Notes under the pieces: model-generated
The model's input: only the letters and a program-made list of their open reading frames with translations
What the model was told of the DNA's origin: nothing
The model's database searches: none
Program-made: the position numbers and the translations under genes
Part shown: piece by piece, positions 18,001-25,552 of the stretch
How the letters are laid out: each line of letters begins with the position of its first letter
How positions within the stretch are numbered: the first letter of the stretch is position 1
Assembly (NCBI GenBank): GCA_017407115.1
Contig: JAFQXD010000042.1
Span: forward strand, 124,001-188,000
Direction: 5' to 3'
DNA from: Methanobrevibacter sp.
GTDB lineage: Archaea; Methanobacteriota; Methanobacteria; Methanobacteriales; Methanobacteriaceae
DNA length: 64,000 nt

Positions 18001-19875
18001 TCTACAGGAACAATTACTATCAAGACTCCTATCGATTATGAAAAGAAGACAAAGGACACAGTTACTGTTATTGTAACAGATGGCGAATTTTCAGATACGG
18101 CACAGGTAATTATCAGAGTTCTCGATGAACCTGAAGATGTAAAGATTACCGAATGGGATCATAATCCACCGCCTGATACAGTAAAGACTAATGACCCTGA
18201 TCATGAATATAAGTGGACAATTTGTGAAGGCGATTCTTGCATTACACATTATGATAATCCACGTATTCATAAGGACACAACGATTAAGGTTTGCAATGAC
18301 AAGAAGACTGTTTGCGATTCTATTGTAGTATTGTTCAATGATGCACCTCCAGTAGTTACTTTAACCAATGCAAAGTCTACTGATGCCTTGATTGACTATA
18401 TTACTATCGAAGAGCAGAAGGATGATAAGATTTATGTCAATAAGAAAGATAATGAATTGAAAGTTACTGTTCGTGATACTGTTCATAAGACAGAAAAGAC
18501 TTTCCCGATTGATGTAAAGCTTGATACTGTTCATGTTTCTTCTAAGAATGTTGTTGAATACAATTACTTGATTGATGAAAGCGTTGCCAAGGTTACACCT
18601 ATCGGTAATGGTCTTTATGAAGTCAAGGAAGTTGTAAAGGTCGACGGTAGAAATGTTACATTGACTAAGATTGTCGATAAGAAGATGAATCCGGTTGATA
18701 CGATTCAGACTGTAACATATACAGTTAAGCAAGATGGTAAGGAATTAACTATTACTTATAAGACTGACAATTTAACAGGTCAGAGAATCGGCGATTATCA
18801 GGTTTCTTATAAGATTGATTCTTGCACAACAGTTTCTTATTACTTAGGTGACAATAAAAAGATTACTAAGAATGAAGAAGGTAATATTGCCTATACAGTA
18901 AGCTATGAATATACCGATGATTATGGTAATAAGGCTACTTCTAAGGTAGATATTATTTTCGATGATATTCCGCCAGTAGTAGAGATTCTTACACCTTATG
19001 AAATGGAAAAGTTCAATACTAATGCTATTCCAGTTGAATGGACTGTTAATGGTGTAAAACAAGATACTTTGACATTACAGCGTCTTGAAAAGGGAATTAA
19101 TTCTGTAATTCGTAGATATGTTGATAAGGCTGGAAACGTTGCAGCTGATACGATTATGGTATTCATGAATGAAGCAAAGGATATTGACATTACACTTGTT
19201 CATCCTGTAACAATGGTTGATCAGGACAAAGTTGATAGCTTCTATTCGGAAGGTAATAAATACGATCCTAAAAAGCCTTACACAGTTACTACTTTGAAAG
19301 GTGATGATAAACCTGACCCAGTAGGTATTGGATTTAAGATTGATGTTGCTTTGCCTTCTGTATCACCAACTGGAAATGTATCTACATTATCAGATATAAT
19401 AAAAAATGATAAAATACCTGTTGATGATAAAGGTAATGTAGTTGGAGCATCTAATCTTAGCATACCAGTAGAAGAATATATAAATGAAAATTGTACTGAT
19501 GATTTTAGACAAGATTATAATAAAAATGGAACTAATATACCATTATACAATGTTAAATACAATTTACATTTATGGATATATACTTCAAATGCTAATTATG
19601 TAAATGATTTTGAAATTAACTATGATATAGATTCTAAAACTGAAGCAAATGAAGCTAGTATAGCGAATTTTGTAATAGATTGGATTCCTGAAAAAGATGG
19701 TAATGTTAAAGCTAAAAATCAACATTCACTTGGAACTGGAGCATATTTAGTTAAATTGTATAGTAAATCAACTGCTATATATAGATGTGGCTTTAAAAAC
19801 CAAAAAGCTGGTGATAAGATTACCAAAAAAGAATATAATCTTAAATCATTTGGCTATAAAAGACCTAACAAATAA
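15079..19875 (+). CDS. giant secreted protein with cadherin-like repeats
   Basis: 1598 aa. Signal peptide MKKIIGILLFLAAFVFSA. Residues 20-370 are beta-rich without a recognised family. From about 380 to 1030 there are five or six cadherin-like repeats with calcium-type linkers (DVNEAP, NVNEPP, DINEP) and DYE/FDYE...VxVxDG signatures. More Ig-like segments follow. The last 137 residues duplicate, at about 60% identity by hand alignment, an orphan coding stretch at 23924-24343. From about 19370 on, codon use shifts to the very AT-rich style of the homing endonucleases, so the 3' end is a foreign replacement. Probably exported to or beyond the outer membrane; role unknown (adhesion or surface masking possible). 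Confidence 0.8.
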   Translation: MKKIIGILLFLAAFVFSADYKPFNFESIPQDSASQQDQFDYMLQYKLYGHDFIKMGNDVRIPDKSGWNGTVGNITSNARLTLGGPILANGSISMGDGPNNITGPVRSVDFDLGNVNGSKIASPVCLSGTANTNALSAIEDHKTYSFDTDICKDSVPAAPTNLYMPIVDWDNLGADVKLNDIVLSGNDAADTIFVPKGEGAYKILIDKIQFGLGGTNASHLYVKMQDGGRLTQIFVKNFIYGNHATIQVVYDTDSGSVVLNQDQYRGNLMFYSNNVISFDNMDYAPIQGSFISTDSIFLGRNVNISGQLLTNKLEIGNDIDGKNFRFVKFDPDTIDVKLDKYGGLRENDSTVIIPIELSDTATIAVYFRYCFDLKDGVTVEDFIIPPTFPVCGTDQPKEVSIPIGSKTPSDPIKVNVKVDTLTENEYLVIKIDSISGAILPDGKTEGELKIKIIDAPVGHVEFDTTKTYKFEETKLGEVDVIKILNGTENTRFHLDSAYTDRYELDSLTGKLTLIGESLDYEKAAIDVIKVTLTDTGNVSVTRNIPISVIDVNEAPTIDDITTNLPENLIHPFMVEKLVAKDPDTKTAFTQNVFSMLEGDTSLFRVDSDGEIWAKKTFDYETDQKTYTLKVLVQDKTNPALKDSAIVTVNITNSNDGPKFDTHDTTFHVKENEPFKDSVKATDQDGDKITYSIVGTVPFKIDSNGVITSTRTFDYEKETGFTFKVVADDGKAKDTMTVNIIVDNVNEPVHTKDTTFVVDEGKTGEIGKVKGEDEDGKPVKFSCDDSVHYSIDINTGVLRLVDPFDYEVTKSDTVKVFVTDGVFTDTAIVVVNVNNVNEPPVLQPNDSLTVPENCKSCIVGIITAVDPDSDKVIYEVKEPGFTIDSNGVLKLTDPLDYEKTPEVKITVIAKDSSGAADTATYVIKVTDINEPVHVQDTTCSVKENYTGKVCKIDAWDEDKTTPKYTITDTTNYSIDSTGTITIKTPIDYEKKTKDTVTVIVTDGEFSDTAQVIIRVLDEPEDVKITEWDHNPPPDTVKTNDPDHEYKWTICEGDSCITHYDNPRIHKDTTIKVCNDKKTVCDSIVVLFNDAPPVVTLTNAKSTDALIDYITIEEQKDDKIYVNKKDNELKVTVRDTVHKTEKTFPIDVKLDTVHVSSKNVVEYNYLIDESVAKVTPIGNGLYEVKEVVKVDGRNVTLTKIVDKKMNPVDTIQTVTYTVKQDGKELTITYKTDNLTGQRIGDYQVSYKIDSCTTVSYYLGDNKKITKNEEGNIAYTVSYEYTDDYGNKATSKVDIIFDDIPPVVEILTPYEMEKFNTNAIPVEWTVNGVKQDTLTLQRLEKGINSVIRRYVDKAGNVAADTIMVFMNEAKDIDITLVHPVTMVDQDKVDSFYSEGNKYDPKKPYTVTTLKGDDKPDPVGIGFKIDVALPSVSPTGNVSTLSDIIKNDKIPVDDKGNVVGASNLSIPVEEYINENCTDDFRQDYNKNGTNIPLYNVKYNLHLWIYTSNANYVNDFEINYDIDSKTEANEASIANFVIDWIPEKDGNVKAKNQHSLGTGAYLVKLYSKSTAIYRCGFKNQKAGDKITKKEYNLKSFGYKRPNK

Positions 19876-19923
19876 GGACAGGTAGCCCTCGTACTACTTG
19901 GGATAGAGTTGCAGCTCTATCCC
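19874..19923 (+). promoter_or_regulatory. HEG-associated kissing-loop RNA, copy 2, 5' half
   Basis: AAGGACAG (19874-19881) begins inside the TAA stop. H1 pairs AGGTAG (19880-19885) with CTACTT (19894-19899); its loop CCCTCGTA (19886-19893) complements TACGAGG (22932-22938) before the endonuclease ATG at 22943. H2 is a perfect 9-bp stem (19900-19908 with 19915-19923); its loop holds TGCAG (19910-19914), complementary to CTGCA in the H3 loop (22903-22907). The partner half lies 3 kb away, beyond three inserted genes. Confidence 0.75.
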
Positions 19924-19996
19924 TAACTTTTTGGATAATTTTTATAAAAGTTCAGTTTTGTAAACATAATTTTACATATTTTTTACATAAAATTGG

Positions 19997-20025
19997 TTTA
20001 CAAGAATAAGTTTATTTATTATATT
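19997..20025 (+). promoter_or_regulatory. sigma70-type promoter
   Basis: TTTACA (19997-20002), 17-bp spacer, TATATT (20020-20025). It drives the Cys-rich outer-membrane protein gene at 20070. Confidence 0.7.
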
Positions 20026-20069
20026 TTAACTAACAATTAAACAAATCAACTAAAAAGAGGTATTAAATT

Positions 20070-22181
20070 ATGAAGAAACTTTTGATTTTGATTCTATGTT
20101 TGGTTTCTTTGTGTTTTGCTGATAAAATTTTAACTACTACTGTTGGAAAATTAAATCCTACATCAAAAGTAATTGGTGGTTATGAAGAAACGCATGGGGT
20201 AAAAGTTACTTGGAACTTATCTAAAGGTAGAATTACCACAAAGGGAAATTCTTTAGATTCAGCTGAAGAATTTATGATTCGTATTTGGGATAAAAACAAC
20301 CAAAGAATTGATGCTTATGCTTCGGAAATTTTTATTAATAAAGACTTGACTGGTGACGAATATAAAGTTTATGGAAATGATTTGAATGATGCTAAATTCT
20401 TAGATTTGGTGTTTTTTAATGATAAGTTCAATCCAACAAAGTCAACTTTTGTATGTACTGATGACCATACGGTTCCATTTGAATTAGAAAATGGTAGTGT
20501 TGTTTGTGCCAATCCAGATACAACATTTAAAAATAAAACTATTATAATTTATAATGATGAAAACAATAATAATGATTATTTGATTAGAGAAGTAAAAACT
20601 TGTAAGATTAAAGAAAAATGTGATGGTTTTAAATCATATAATCTTAATACATCTGAATTTGAATGTCATACAAATTATTATAAACAAACAACAGAAAAGA
20701 AATGTATTCCTGAAAAGAAATGTAAGAAATACGAGAAATTAGATGAATATGATTACTGTGTTAGTCCTGATTCTGGGTATATTTGGTTAAATAATGATAA
20801 GAATGATTTAAGTCAAAGACCTGCTTGTAAAGCAGAAAATGAACGATATAATGAAAACACTAATCAATGTGAATACAAGATTGAAAATTCTCATTGGGTT
20901 GGAAAATCTTTAGAATATGAATGTAATGAAGGTTATGTTTCTATTAATGGTCTTTGTGAAGAAAAAGTTTCTTGTAATGGAGATGAAAGATACAATGAAG
21001 AAAATAATAGTTGTGTTTCTAAACCCGAAAATTCTCACTGGAATCAAGATAACGATATAATTTGGATTTGCGACAACGGTTATGTAGAAAGATATGGAAG
21101 TTGCGAAGTTAAAAGAGTTTGTAATGAAAACCAAAAATATGTTGAAACAGATAATTGGTGTGTAAATCCACCAGCTAATGGCTATTGGAATTATAGAGGT
21201 GATGTTGTATGTAATGAAGGTTATGTAAAAGTTGGTTTATTGTGTGAACAGAAAGCCGAATGTGAACATTGGAATAGTGAAGATAATACTTGTTTTGAAA
21301 AGCCTGCTCATTCTCATTGGGTTTATAGTGAAGGTGCTACTTGGGAATGTGATAATGGTTATCATAGTGATACTGAAAATGAGTATTGTTTTAAATGTGA
21401 AGGAGAAACACAGTTCAATTATTCAACGAATACTTGTGTAACAAAGCCTGAAAATTCACATTGGAGTAGTGAAGGAATTTGGCATTGTGATAATGGTTTC
21501 TTTGAAACTGAATATAGTTGTGAAGAAATTAAAGAGTGCGGTTTCTTTGAACGATATAATTCTTATACAAATGAATGTGTAGATAAACCATCGGATTCTC
21601 ACTGGACTTATGATAATAGTACAAACTGGGAATGTGATGATGGTTACTACAAGACTTACTATGATAAATGCGAAAAGACAAACCCTATTGATTTAACAAA
21701 CTATATAAATTTTGCCCACGATTTGACTTTTGGTATTGGTGCTGGTAGTGGTAAAGACCAAAAAGATAATTCCACCACGATTTTCAATGTAGAAGCAAAT
21801 TATAACATTGGGGTTAAAATTGGTAATGAATTTTTCAATATAAGACCACAGTTTAGTGTTGGTTTATTGTACACAGAATTTGAATATAGTGGTTACATTT
21901 ATATGGATGAAACTGTAAATTCTATGGCATTTACTTTCGGTCCGAATATTGGGTTTGATTTTTGGAAGTTTAGTTTTGATTATTCTTATATTTGGAGATG
22001 TGGAGAAAGGCTTGAAAGCATTACATTCAATGACACCTATTCTAAATATAAGTTTGGATTTAATATAAATGAACATTTTAATGTAAATGTAACAATGATT
22101 TCTAAAATGATTAGTAGCACACAACGATTGAAAGAATTTGATGATAATATGTTCTCACTTGGTTTAACATATAGGTTCTAA
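20070..22181 (+). CDS. Cys-rich repeat outer-membrane beta-barrel protein
   Basis: 703 aa. Signal peptide MKKLLILILCLVSLCFA. Residues 130-540 hold about nine EGF-like modules with the recurring pattern C..., KPENSHW, WxCDNGY, CE. The last 165 residues (FAHDLTFGIGAGSG onward) alternate polar and aromatic residues and end in LTYRF, the aromatic C-terminus of outer-membrane barrels. The likely design is a barrel anchor with a disulfide-rich domain. It lies inside the homing element with its own promoter and is followed after 1 base by a lipoprotein gene. Possible roles are surface masking or superinfection exclusion, or it may be a captured host gene. Confidence 0.7.
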   Translation: MKKLLILILCLVSLCFADKILTTTVGKLNPTSKVIGGYEETHGVKVTWNLSKGRITTKGNSLDSAEEFMIRIWDKNNQRIDAYASEIFINKDLTGDEYKVYGNDLNDAKFLDLVFFNDKFNPTKSTFVCTDDHTVPFELENGSVVCANPDTTFKNKTIIIYNDENNNNDYLIREVKTCKIKEKCDGFKSYNLNTSEFECHTNYYKQTTEKKCIPEKKCKKYEKLDEYDYCVSPDSGYIWLNNDKNDLSQRPACKAENERYNENTNQCEYKIENSHWVGKSLEYECNEGYVSINGLCEEKVSCNGDERYNEENNSCVSKPENSHWNQDNDIIWICDNGYVERYGSCEVKRVCNENQKYVETDNWCVNPPANGYWNYRGDVVCNEGYVKVGLLCEQKAECEHWNSEDNTCFEKPAHSHWVYSEGATWECDNGYHSDTENEYCFKCEGETQFNYSTNTCVTKPENSHWSSEGIWHCDNGFFETEYSCEEIKECGFFERYNSYTNECVDKPSDSHWTYDNSTNWECDDGYYKTYYDKCEKTNPIDLTNYINFAHDLTFGIGAGSGKDQKDNSTTIFNVEANYNIGVKIGNEFFNIRPQFSVGLLYTEFEYSGYIYMDETVNSMAFTFGPNIGFDFWKFSFDYSYIWRCGERLESITFNDTYSKYKFGFNINEHFNVNVTMISKMISSTQRLKEFDDNMFSLGLTYRF

Positions 22182-22182
22182 T

Positions 22183-22653
22183 ATGAAATACATACTTTTA
22201 ATTTTAACGGTGTTGTTTATTGGTTGTGCCAATGATACTGGAATGTCAGTTGAAGAAAATAATGAAGCCGAAATTGAAACTAATATAAATTATACAAAGT
22301 ATTCAAATGTTAGTTTGTATGATAATATAACCATAGAAAACATTTATTTCACTGACCATTGTGAAGAATGGGATTTTGGAGGAAATGTTTATCCTTGTGT
22401 TACATTCTATAACAATTCAAATAAAGAATACAATCTAAAAATACAATATATTGATTATTGTAATGATAAACAACAAATTACAACTGATTATTTAGATATA
22501 AAAGCATTTTCTTACACAAATATACATTCTTTAACTTGTTGGAGTCCAAAAACATATAAAATCATCATAACAACATTATCAGCCAAAGAAAATTATAATT
22601 GGAATGTTATTTGGAATGGGCGAGTTGAATTAGATTACAGAAATTTTCATTAA
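22183..22653 (+). CDS. lipoprotein, unknown function
   Basis: 156 aa. Lipoprotein signal MKYILLILTVLFIGC (lipobox LFIGC, Cys15), then an acidic tether and a beta-rich domain with further Cys pairs. Starts 1 base after the barrel gene stop, so likely co-translated; it may assist that protein at the outer membrane. No family recognised. Confidence 0.65.
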   Translation: MKYILLILTVLFIGCANDTGMSVEENNEAEIETNINYTKYSNVSLYDNITIENIYFTDHCEEWDFGGNVYPCVTFYNNSNKEYNLKIQYIDYCNDKQQITTDYLDIKAFSYTNIHSLTCWSPKTYKIIITTLSAKENYNWNVIWNGRVELDYRNFH

Positions 22654-22671
22654 AAAGGAAATACTAAAAAC

Positions 22672-22866
22672 ATGTTGAAAAAAATTATTTTTGTTTGTAT
22701 TATTTTCAATTTTATAGGCTGTAGTTCAGATAATTCTATGCAGCCGAAAGAAATTTGTCATTATGAAACAGCTTGTAATGATACACAAACAGGCGGTTTT
22801 CGTGACAGACATTCTGGTTGTAGAACACCATATCAGAAACAAGTTTGTGAAGAAATCCATTATTAA
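22672..22866 (+). CDS. small Cys-rich lipoprotein
   Basis: 64 aa. Lipoprotein signal MLKKIIFVCIIFNFIGC with CSSDNS after the cut site, then about 45 residues with five more Cys (CHYETAC; SGC; QVC). Start behind AAAAGGAA. Third gene of the envelope cassette inside the homing element. Function unknown. Confidence 0.6.
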   Translation: MLKKIIFVCIIFNFIGCSSDNSMQPKEICHYETACNDTQTGGFRDRHSGCRTPYQKQVCEEIHY

Positions 22867-22884
22867 ATTATAAATCATATTTCT

Positions 22885-22942
22885 TATAAATAATAATGTA
22901 GACTGCAGTCTACATTATTATTTATTTTAAATACGAGGAAAT
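22885..22942 (+). promoter_or_regulatory. HEG-associated kissing-loop RNA, copy 2, 3' half with late box
   Basis: TATAAATA (22885-22892) runs into H3, a perfect 12-bp stem (22891-22902 with 22909-22920) whose loop CTGCAG carries the complement of the distant H2 loop. TACGAGG (22932-22938), the Shine-Dalgarno site of the broken endonuclease gene, complements the distant H1 loop. The three envelope genes sit between the halves, most simply explained by insertion into a once compact RNA. Confidence 0.7.
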
Positions 22943-23923
22943 ATGAAATTAACATATATTTGTAAAATATGTGGAAAAGAAAGTGTAAACAATAATGGTT
23001 TAATTAGCCATATAACACAAACACACAAATTATCATCAAAAGATTATTACGATAAATTCTTTAAAAAAGAAAATGAAGGAATTTGTCTAGTTTGCGGAAA
23101 AGAAACATAGTTTATAAAATTTTCACTCGGGTATCGTAAAACTTGTTCATATAGTTGTGCTTCAACAAACAATGCTGAAGATAGAAAACAAGTTAGACAT
23201 AATAATTATGATGGAAAGTATTTTTCTAAAGAAGGTAGAGAAAAATTAAATCAAATTGCAAGTGAAACCTTTGAAAGCAGAAATAAACAAAATATAGAAA
23301 AACTTAAAACTGAATATAAAATACCAAATGAAGTAGAAATTACAAACATATCACAAATAAAAGAAATTAAAGATAAAAAAGAACAAACAAACATTGAAAA
23401 ATACGATGTTAAAAATTCATTTTTAATAAAAGATGAAAATGGAATAGAAAAAAGAATAAAAACAAGTAATGAAAAATATGGTACAAATTATCCTATGCAG
23501 AATGATAAATTACAGGATAATCGTATAAAAACTTGTATAGATAAATATGATACTTTATATTTTACACACAAATACAAATATAATGATTTAAAATTTGATA
23601 GTTCTTGGGAATTAGCATATTATATTTGGTTAAAAGATAACAATATAGAATTTACATATCAACCTAGACCTGCTATATTATACTTTTGGAATGGTGATAA
23701 TAAGTATCATAAATACTATCCTGATTTTATAGTAAATAATGAAATTATAGAAATTAAAAATCCATATCTATATTCTAAATTTTTATTAGAAGGAACAAAA
23801 GACAATGCTAAATATAAGAAAATGCTTGAATATAATGTTAAAATTTTAACTGATTGTTCTACTTATTTGAATTATATAGAATTACAATATGGTAAAAATT
23901 ATTTAGATAAATTTAAACTTTAG
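22943..23923 (+). pseudogene. homing endonuclease gene broken by an amber codon
   Basis: Paralogue of the genes at 209 and 29154. ATG 22943 behind TACGAGG; the N-terminal finger (YICKICGKES...HITQTH) is intact, then TAG at 23108-23110 interrupts the frame after KET where the gene at 209 continues KETKW. The frame reopens without shift to TAG 23921-23923 and retains KYGTNYPMQN, FDSSWELAYYIWLK, YYPDF and EIKN. An internal ATG (23495) could give a 142-aa nuclease-only product. TAG is used as a normal stop elsewhere (44798, 46816), so reassignment is unlikely. EIKN in place of EIKG keeps the ExK motif. Confidence 0.75.
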
Positions 23924-24343
23924 GGTATTCCGGTAGAAAAATATGTTGAAGAACATTGTACTGACGAATTTAAGAAGGACTATAAAAAGAATGGTTTGAA
24001 CATTCCGCTTTATGATGTTAAATATACATTGCATCTATGGATTTACACTAATACTGCTAATTACGTCAGTGATTTCAACGTAGAATATACTTTGAATGAC
24101 GAAGATGAGGTTACTTCTGCAGGAACTGTCCAGATGGTTATTGACTGGTTAGCAGATAAGGATGGCACTGTCAAGGCTAAGAATAAACATGCTCTTGGAA
24201 CTGGCGCATATTTGACCAAGTTATTCAGTAAGTCTGTAGCAAAGCACCGCTGTGACTATAAGGAACAACGTAAAGGTGATAAGACTGTTAAGAAGGATGA
24301 AACTTTCAAGACTTTCGGTTTCAAGCGGCCAAATAAAAAGTAA
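23924..24343 (+). pseudogene. displaced original 3' end of the cadherin-repeat gene
   Basis: The frame runs directly on from the endonuclease TAG: GIPVEKYVEEHCTDEF... to ...FGFKRPNKK. It matches the C-terminus of the 1598-aa protein (82 of 137 aligned residues by eye) and has the more balanced codon use of that gene's main part. It has no start or ribosome-binding site, so it is the native tail cut off by the homing element. Translation would need read-through of the TAG or an internal start at 23996. Confidence 0.75.
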
Positions 24344-24370
24344 GTTAATAAAAATTAAAATTAAATTTAA

Positions 24371-24406
24371 ACTAGTGTTTACAAAGCACTAGTTTTTTAT
24401 TATATT
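24371..24406 (+). promoter_or_regulatory. fused terminator hairpin and sigma70-type promoter
   Basis: ACTAGTG (24371-24377) pairs with CACTAGT; the loop contains the -35 TTTACA (24378-24383). A T-run and then TATATT (24401-24406) follow at 17 bp spacing. Confidence 0.75.
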
Positions 24407-24425
24407 ATATAAAAGGAGATTAAAT

Positions 24426-24608
24426 ATGTTAAAATCAAAAGCAGATATATTTGTAATTTTTGGTATTTTTGTATTTGTTATCAGTCTCATGATTTTTGGA
24501 TGTAGTAAAGATGATACTGTTTCTGCATCTGAAATGTATCAAAAATGTGCGACTGTTAATGACGAAAATCCAGAGTTATGTGATCAGACATTTACGGTTT
24601 ATCAATGA
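24426..24608 (+). CDS. small lipoprotein
   Basis: 60 aa. N-terminal hydrophobic segment ending in the lipobox LMIFGC, then a short acidic tail with two Cys. Start behind AAAAGGAG. Its stop overlaps the next start (ATGA). Function unknown. Confidence 0.6.
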   Translation: MLKSKADIFVIFGIFVFVISLMIFGCSKDDTVSASEMYQKCATVNDENPELCDQTFTVYQ

Positions 24609-25087
24609 ATTATTTAAAAACATACTTTGCAATTATTGCCAAAGCGGCAGGGCGAGAGCCATCGATATTATATGATAAGCATCATATAATTCCTCAGTCA
24701 TTAGGTGGTCCAGACGTGCCTACGAACTGGATTTATTTGACCCCTAGGGAACATATGATCGCACATCATTTGCTTGCCAGAGCTTATCCAGACGTCGAAT
24801 TATTGCAGTCTGGGTTTAACCTGAAGAAAGTCTGTATTAAGTATTATGACTATTATAGATGGTCTATGAGACTGAAAGACTTAGCAGGTATGATAGAATA
24901 TAGTAAGAACAAAAAAGAGATTGTAACGCGTTTAAGAGTGCTTCTGGACGCGATTGGTGACGTAGACCTAGATAAACATATTCCGGTAAAACAACAACCT
25001 AATATGGTCAAATCTAAAGCACCAGCAACTACTGAAAAAACTGAAAAAACAGAAACTAAAAAAGAAAAAAAGAAATGCAAAGAATAA
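24605..25087 (+). CDS. HNH endonuclease family protein
   Basis: 160 aa. HNH core KHHIIPQ (25-31), NWIYLTPREHMIAHHLL (about 41-57), the layout of phage and homing-type HNH enzymes; the rest is basic with a Lys/Glu/Thr-rich tail. Overlaps the lipoprotein gene by 4 bases and the next gene by 13, so it is embedded in a small operon. It lacks the structured RNA seen before the other endonuclease genes. Substrate unknown. Confidence 0.7.
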   Translation: MNYLKTYFAIIAKAAGREPSILYDKHHIIPQSLGGPDVPTNWIYLTPREHMIAHHLLARAYPDVELLQSGFNLKKVCIKYYDYYRWSMRLKDLAGMIEYSKNKKEIVTRLRVLLDAIGDVDLDKHIPVKQQPNMVKSKAPATTEKTEKTETKKEKKKCKE

Positions 25088-25278
25088 TTGGAATCTTACT
25101 GTTACTATGTGGCATGTCATTTGCATGTTCACCCTTCTTCACTTCTGAATTTTGTAAGGAGATAGATTTCTGGAATACTCAGTATTCTAGTTATCACTAC
25201 AAATATTTTGAAATTTCTCCTAACTGGTTACTCTGGATTAACGGTTATCAAGCGTTTAATTTCACAATTCGTTTCTAA
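25075..25278 (+). CDS. small secreted or lipid-anchored protein
   Basis: 67 aa. Hydrophobic signal MQRIIGILLLLCGMSFACS with Cys near the cleavage site, then an aromatic-rich domain (WNTQYSSYHYKYF). Starts inside the 3' end of the HNH gene. Function unknown. Confidence 0.5.
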   Translation: MQRIIGILLLLCGMSFACSPFFTSEFCKEIDFWNTQYSSYHYKYFEISPNWLLWINGYQAFNFTIRF

Positions 25279-25300
25279 ATAAAAATTTACAAATTAATTT

Positions 25301-25332
25301 AAACTATGCAAAATTTTGCATAGTTTTTTTTT
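25301..25332 (+). terminator. rho-independent terminator
   Basis: A perfect palindrome (25301-25313 with 25314-25326; ATTT at the tip) followed by a T-run. Confidence 0.8.
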
Positions 25333-25395
25333 ATATTTGATATGAAATTTGTAACGTAAAAAATAATAAATAATTATATTTGTCGGTTGAAGTTT

Positions 25396-25473
25396 ATGTT
25401 AAATCTTAGTGAAAAAATTTCTCAAAAATGTAGCTTTAAAATAGTAAAGGCTACATTTTTCATTGTGCTATAA
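25396..25473 (+). CDS. possible 25-aa leader peptide upstream of nrdD
   Basis: ATG 25396 to TAA 25473; the peptide begins MLNLSEKISQ and faintly recalls the capsid-targeting leader. A terminator-like hairpin (about 25424-25459, GTAGC with GCTAC flanks and a T-run) lies inside it. A TATATT box is at 25375-25380, but no good -35. It could be an attenuator-type leader, a decayed leader-gene remnant, or chance. Confidence 0.25.
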   Translation: MLNLSEKISQKCSFKIVKATFFIVL

Positions 25474-25476
25474 ATA
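25469..25476 (+). promoter_or_regulatory. late-promoter-like TATAAATA before nrdD
   Basis: Exact match 76 bases before ATG 25553. nrdD is not a late gene in T4, so this may be chance or give extra late expression. Confidence 0.3.
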
Positions 25477-25552
25477 TAAAACCGATAAAGAAAATGAAAG
25501 TTATTAGTGTTGTGAATTAAATGTTTATTGAGCGTTTATAAAGAGGAAATAG

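Larger units (their letters stand above)
19465..23923 (+). mobile_element. homing element that replaces the 3' end of its host gene
   Basis: Boundaries are inferred from two diverged copies of one coding segment: the AT-rich copy ending the 1598-aa protein (from SIPVEEY, about 19465, to 19875) and the displaced copy from GIPVEKY (23924) to KRPNKK (24343). Between them lie the two halves of the HEG-associated RNA, three envelope-protein genes and a broken endonuclease gene. The element thus restores the reading frame it interrupts with its own version of the C-terminus. The first displaced codon follows the endonuclease TAG directly. Allomyces macrogynus mitochondrial atp6 is a known parallel of an endonuclease gene travelling with a substitute gene end. 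Confidence 0.7.

Noticed and set aside
22891-22920. Plain rho-independent terminator at the 30-base palindrome
   Set aside because: It lacks a T-run directly after the stem, carries the loop complement of H2, and matches H3 of the other two copies in position.
22943-24343. TAG read as a sense codon, fusing the endonuclease to the displaced gene end
   Set aside because: The frame is open through both TAG codons, but TAG is the plain stop of the genes ending at 44798 and 46816, and the other endonucleases end at the matching position. A broken gene is the simpler reading.
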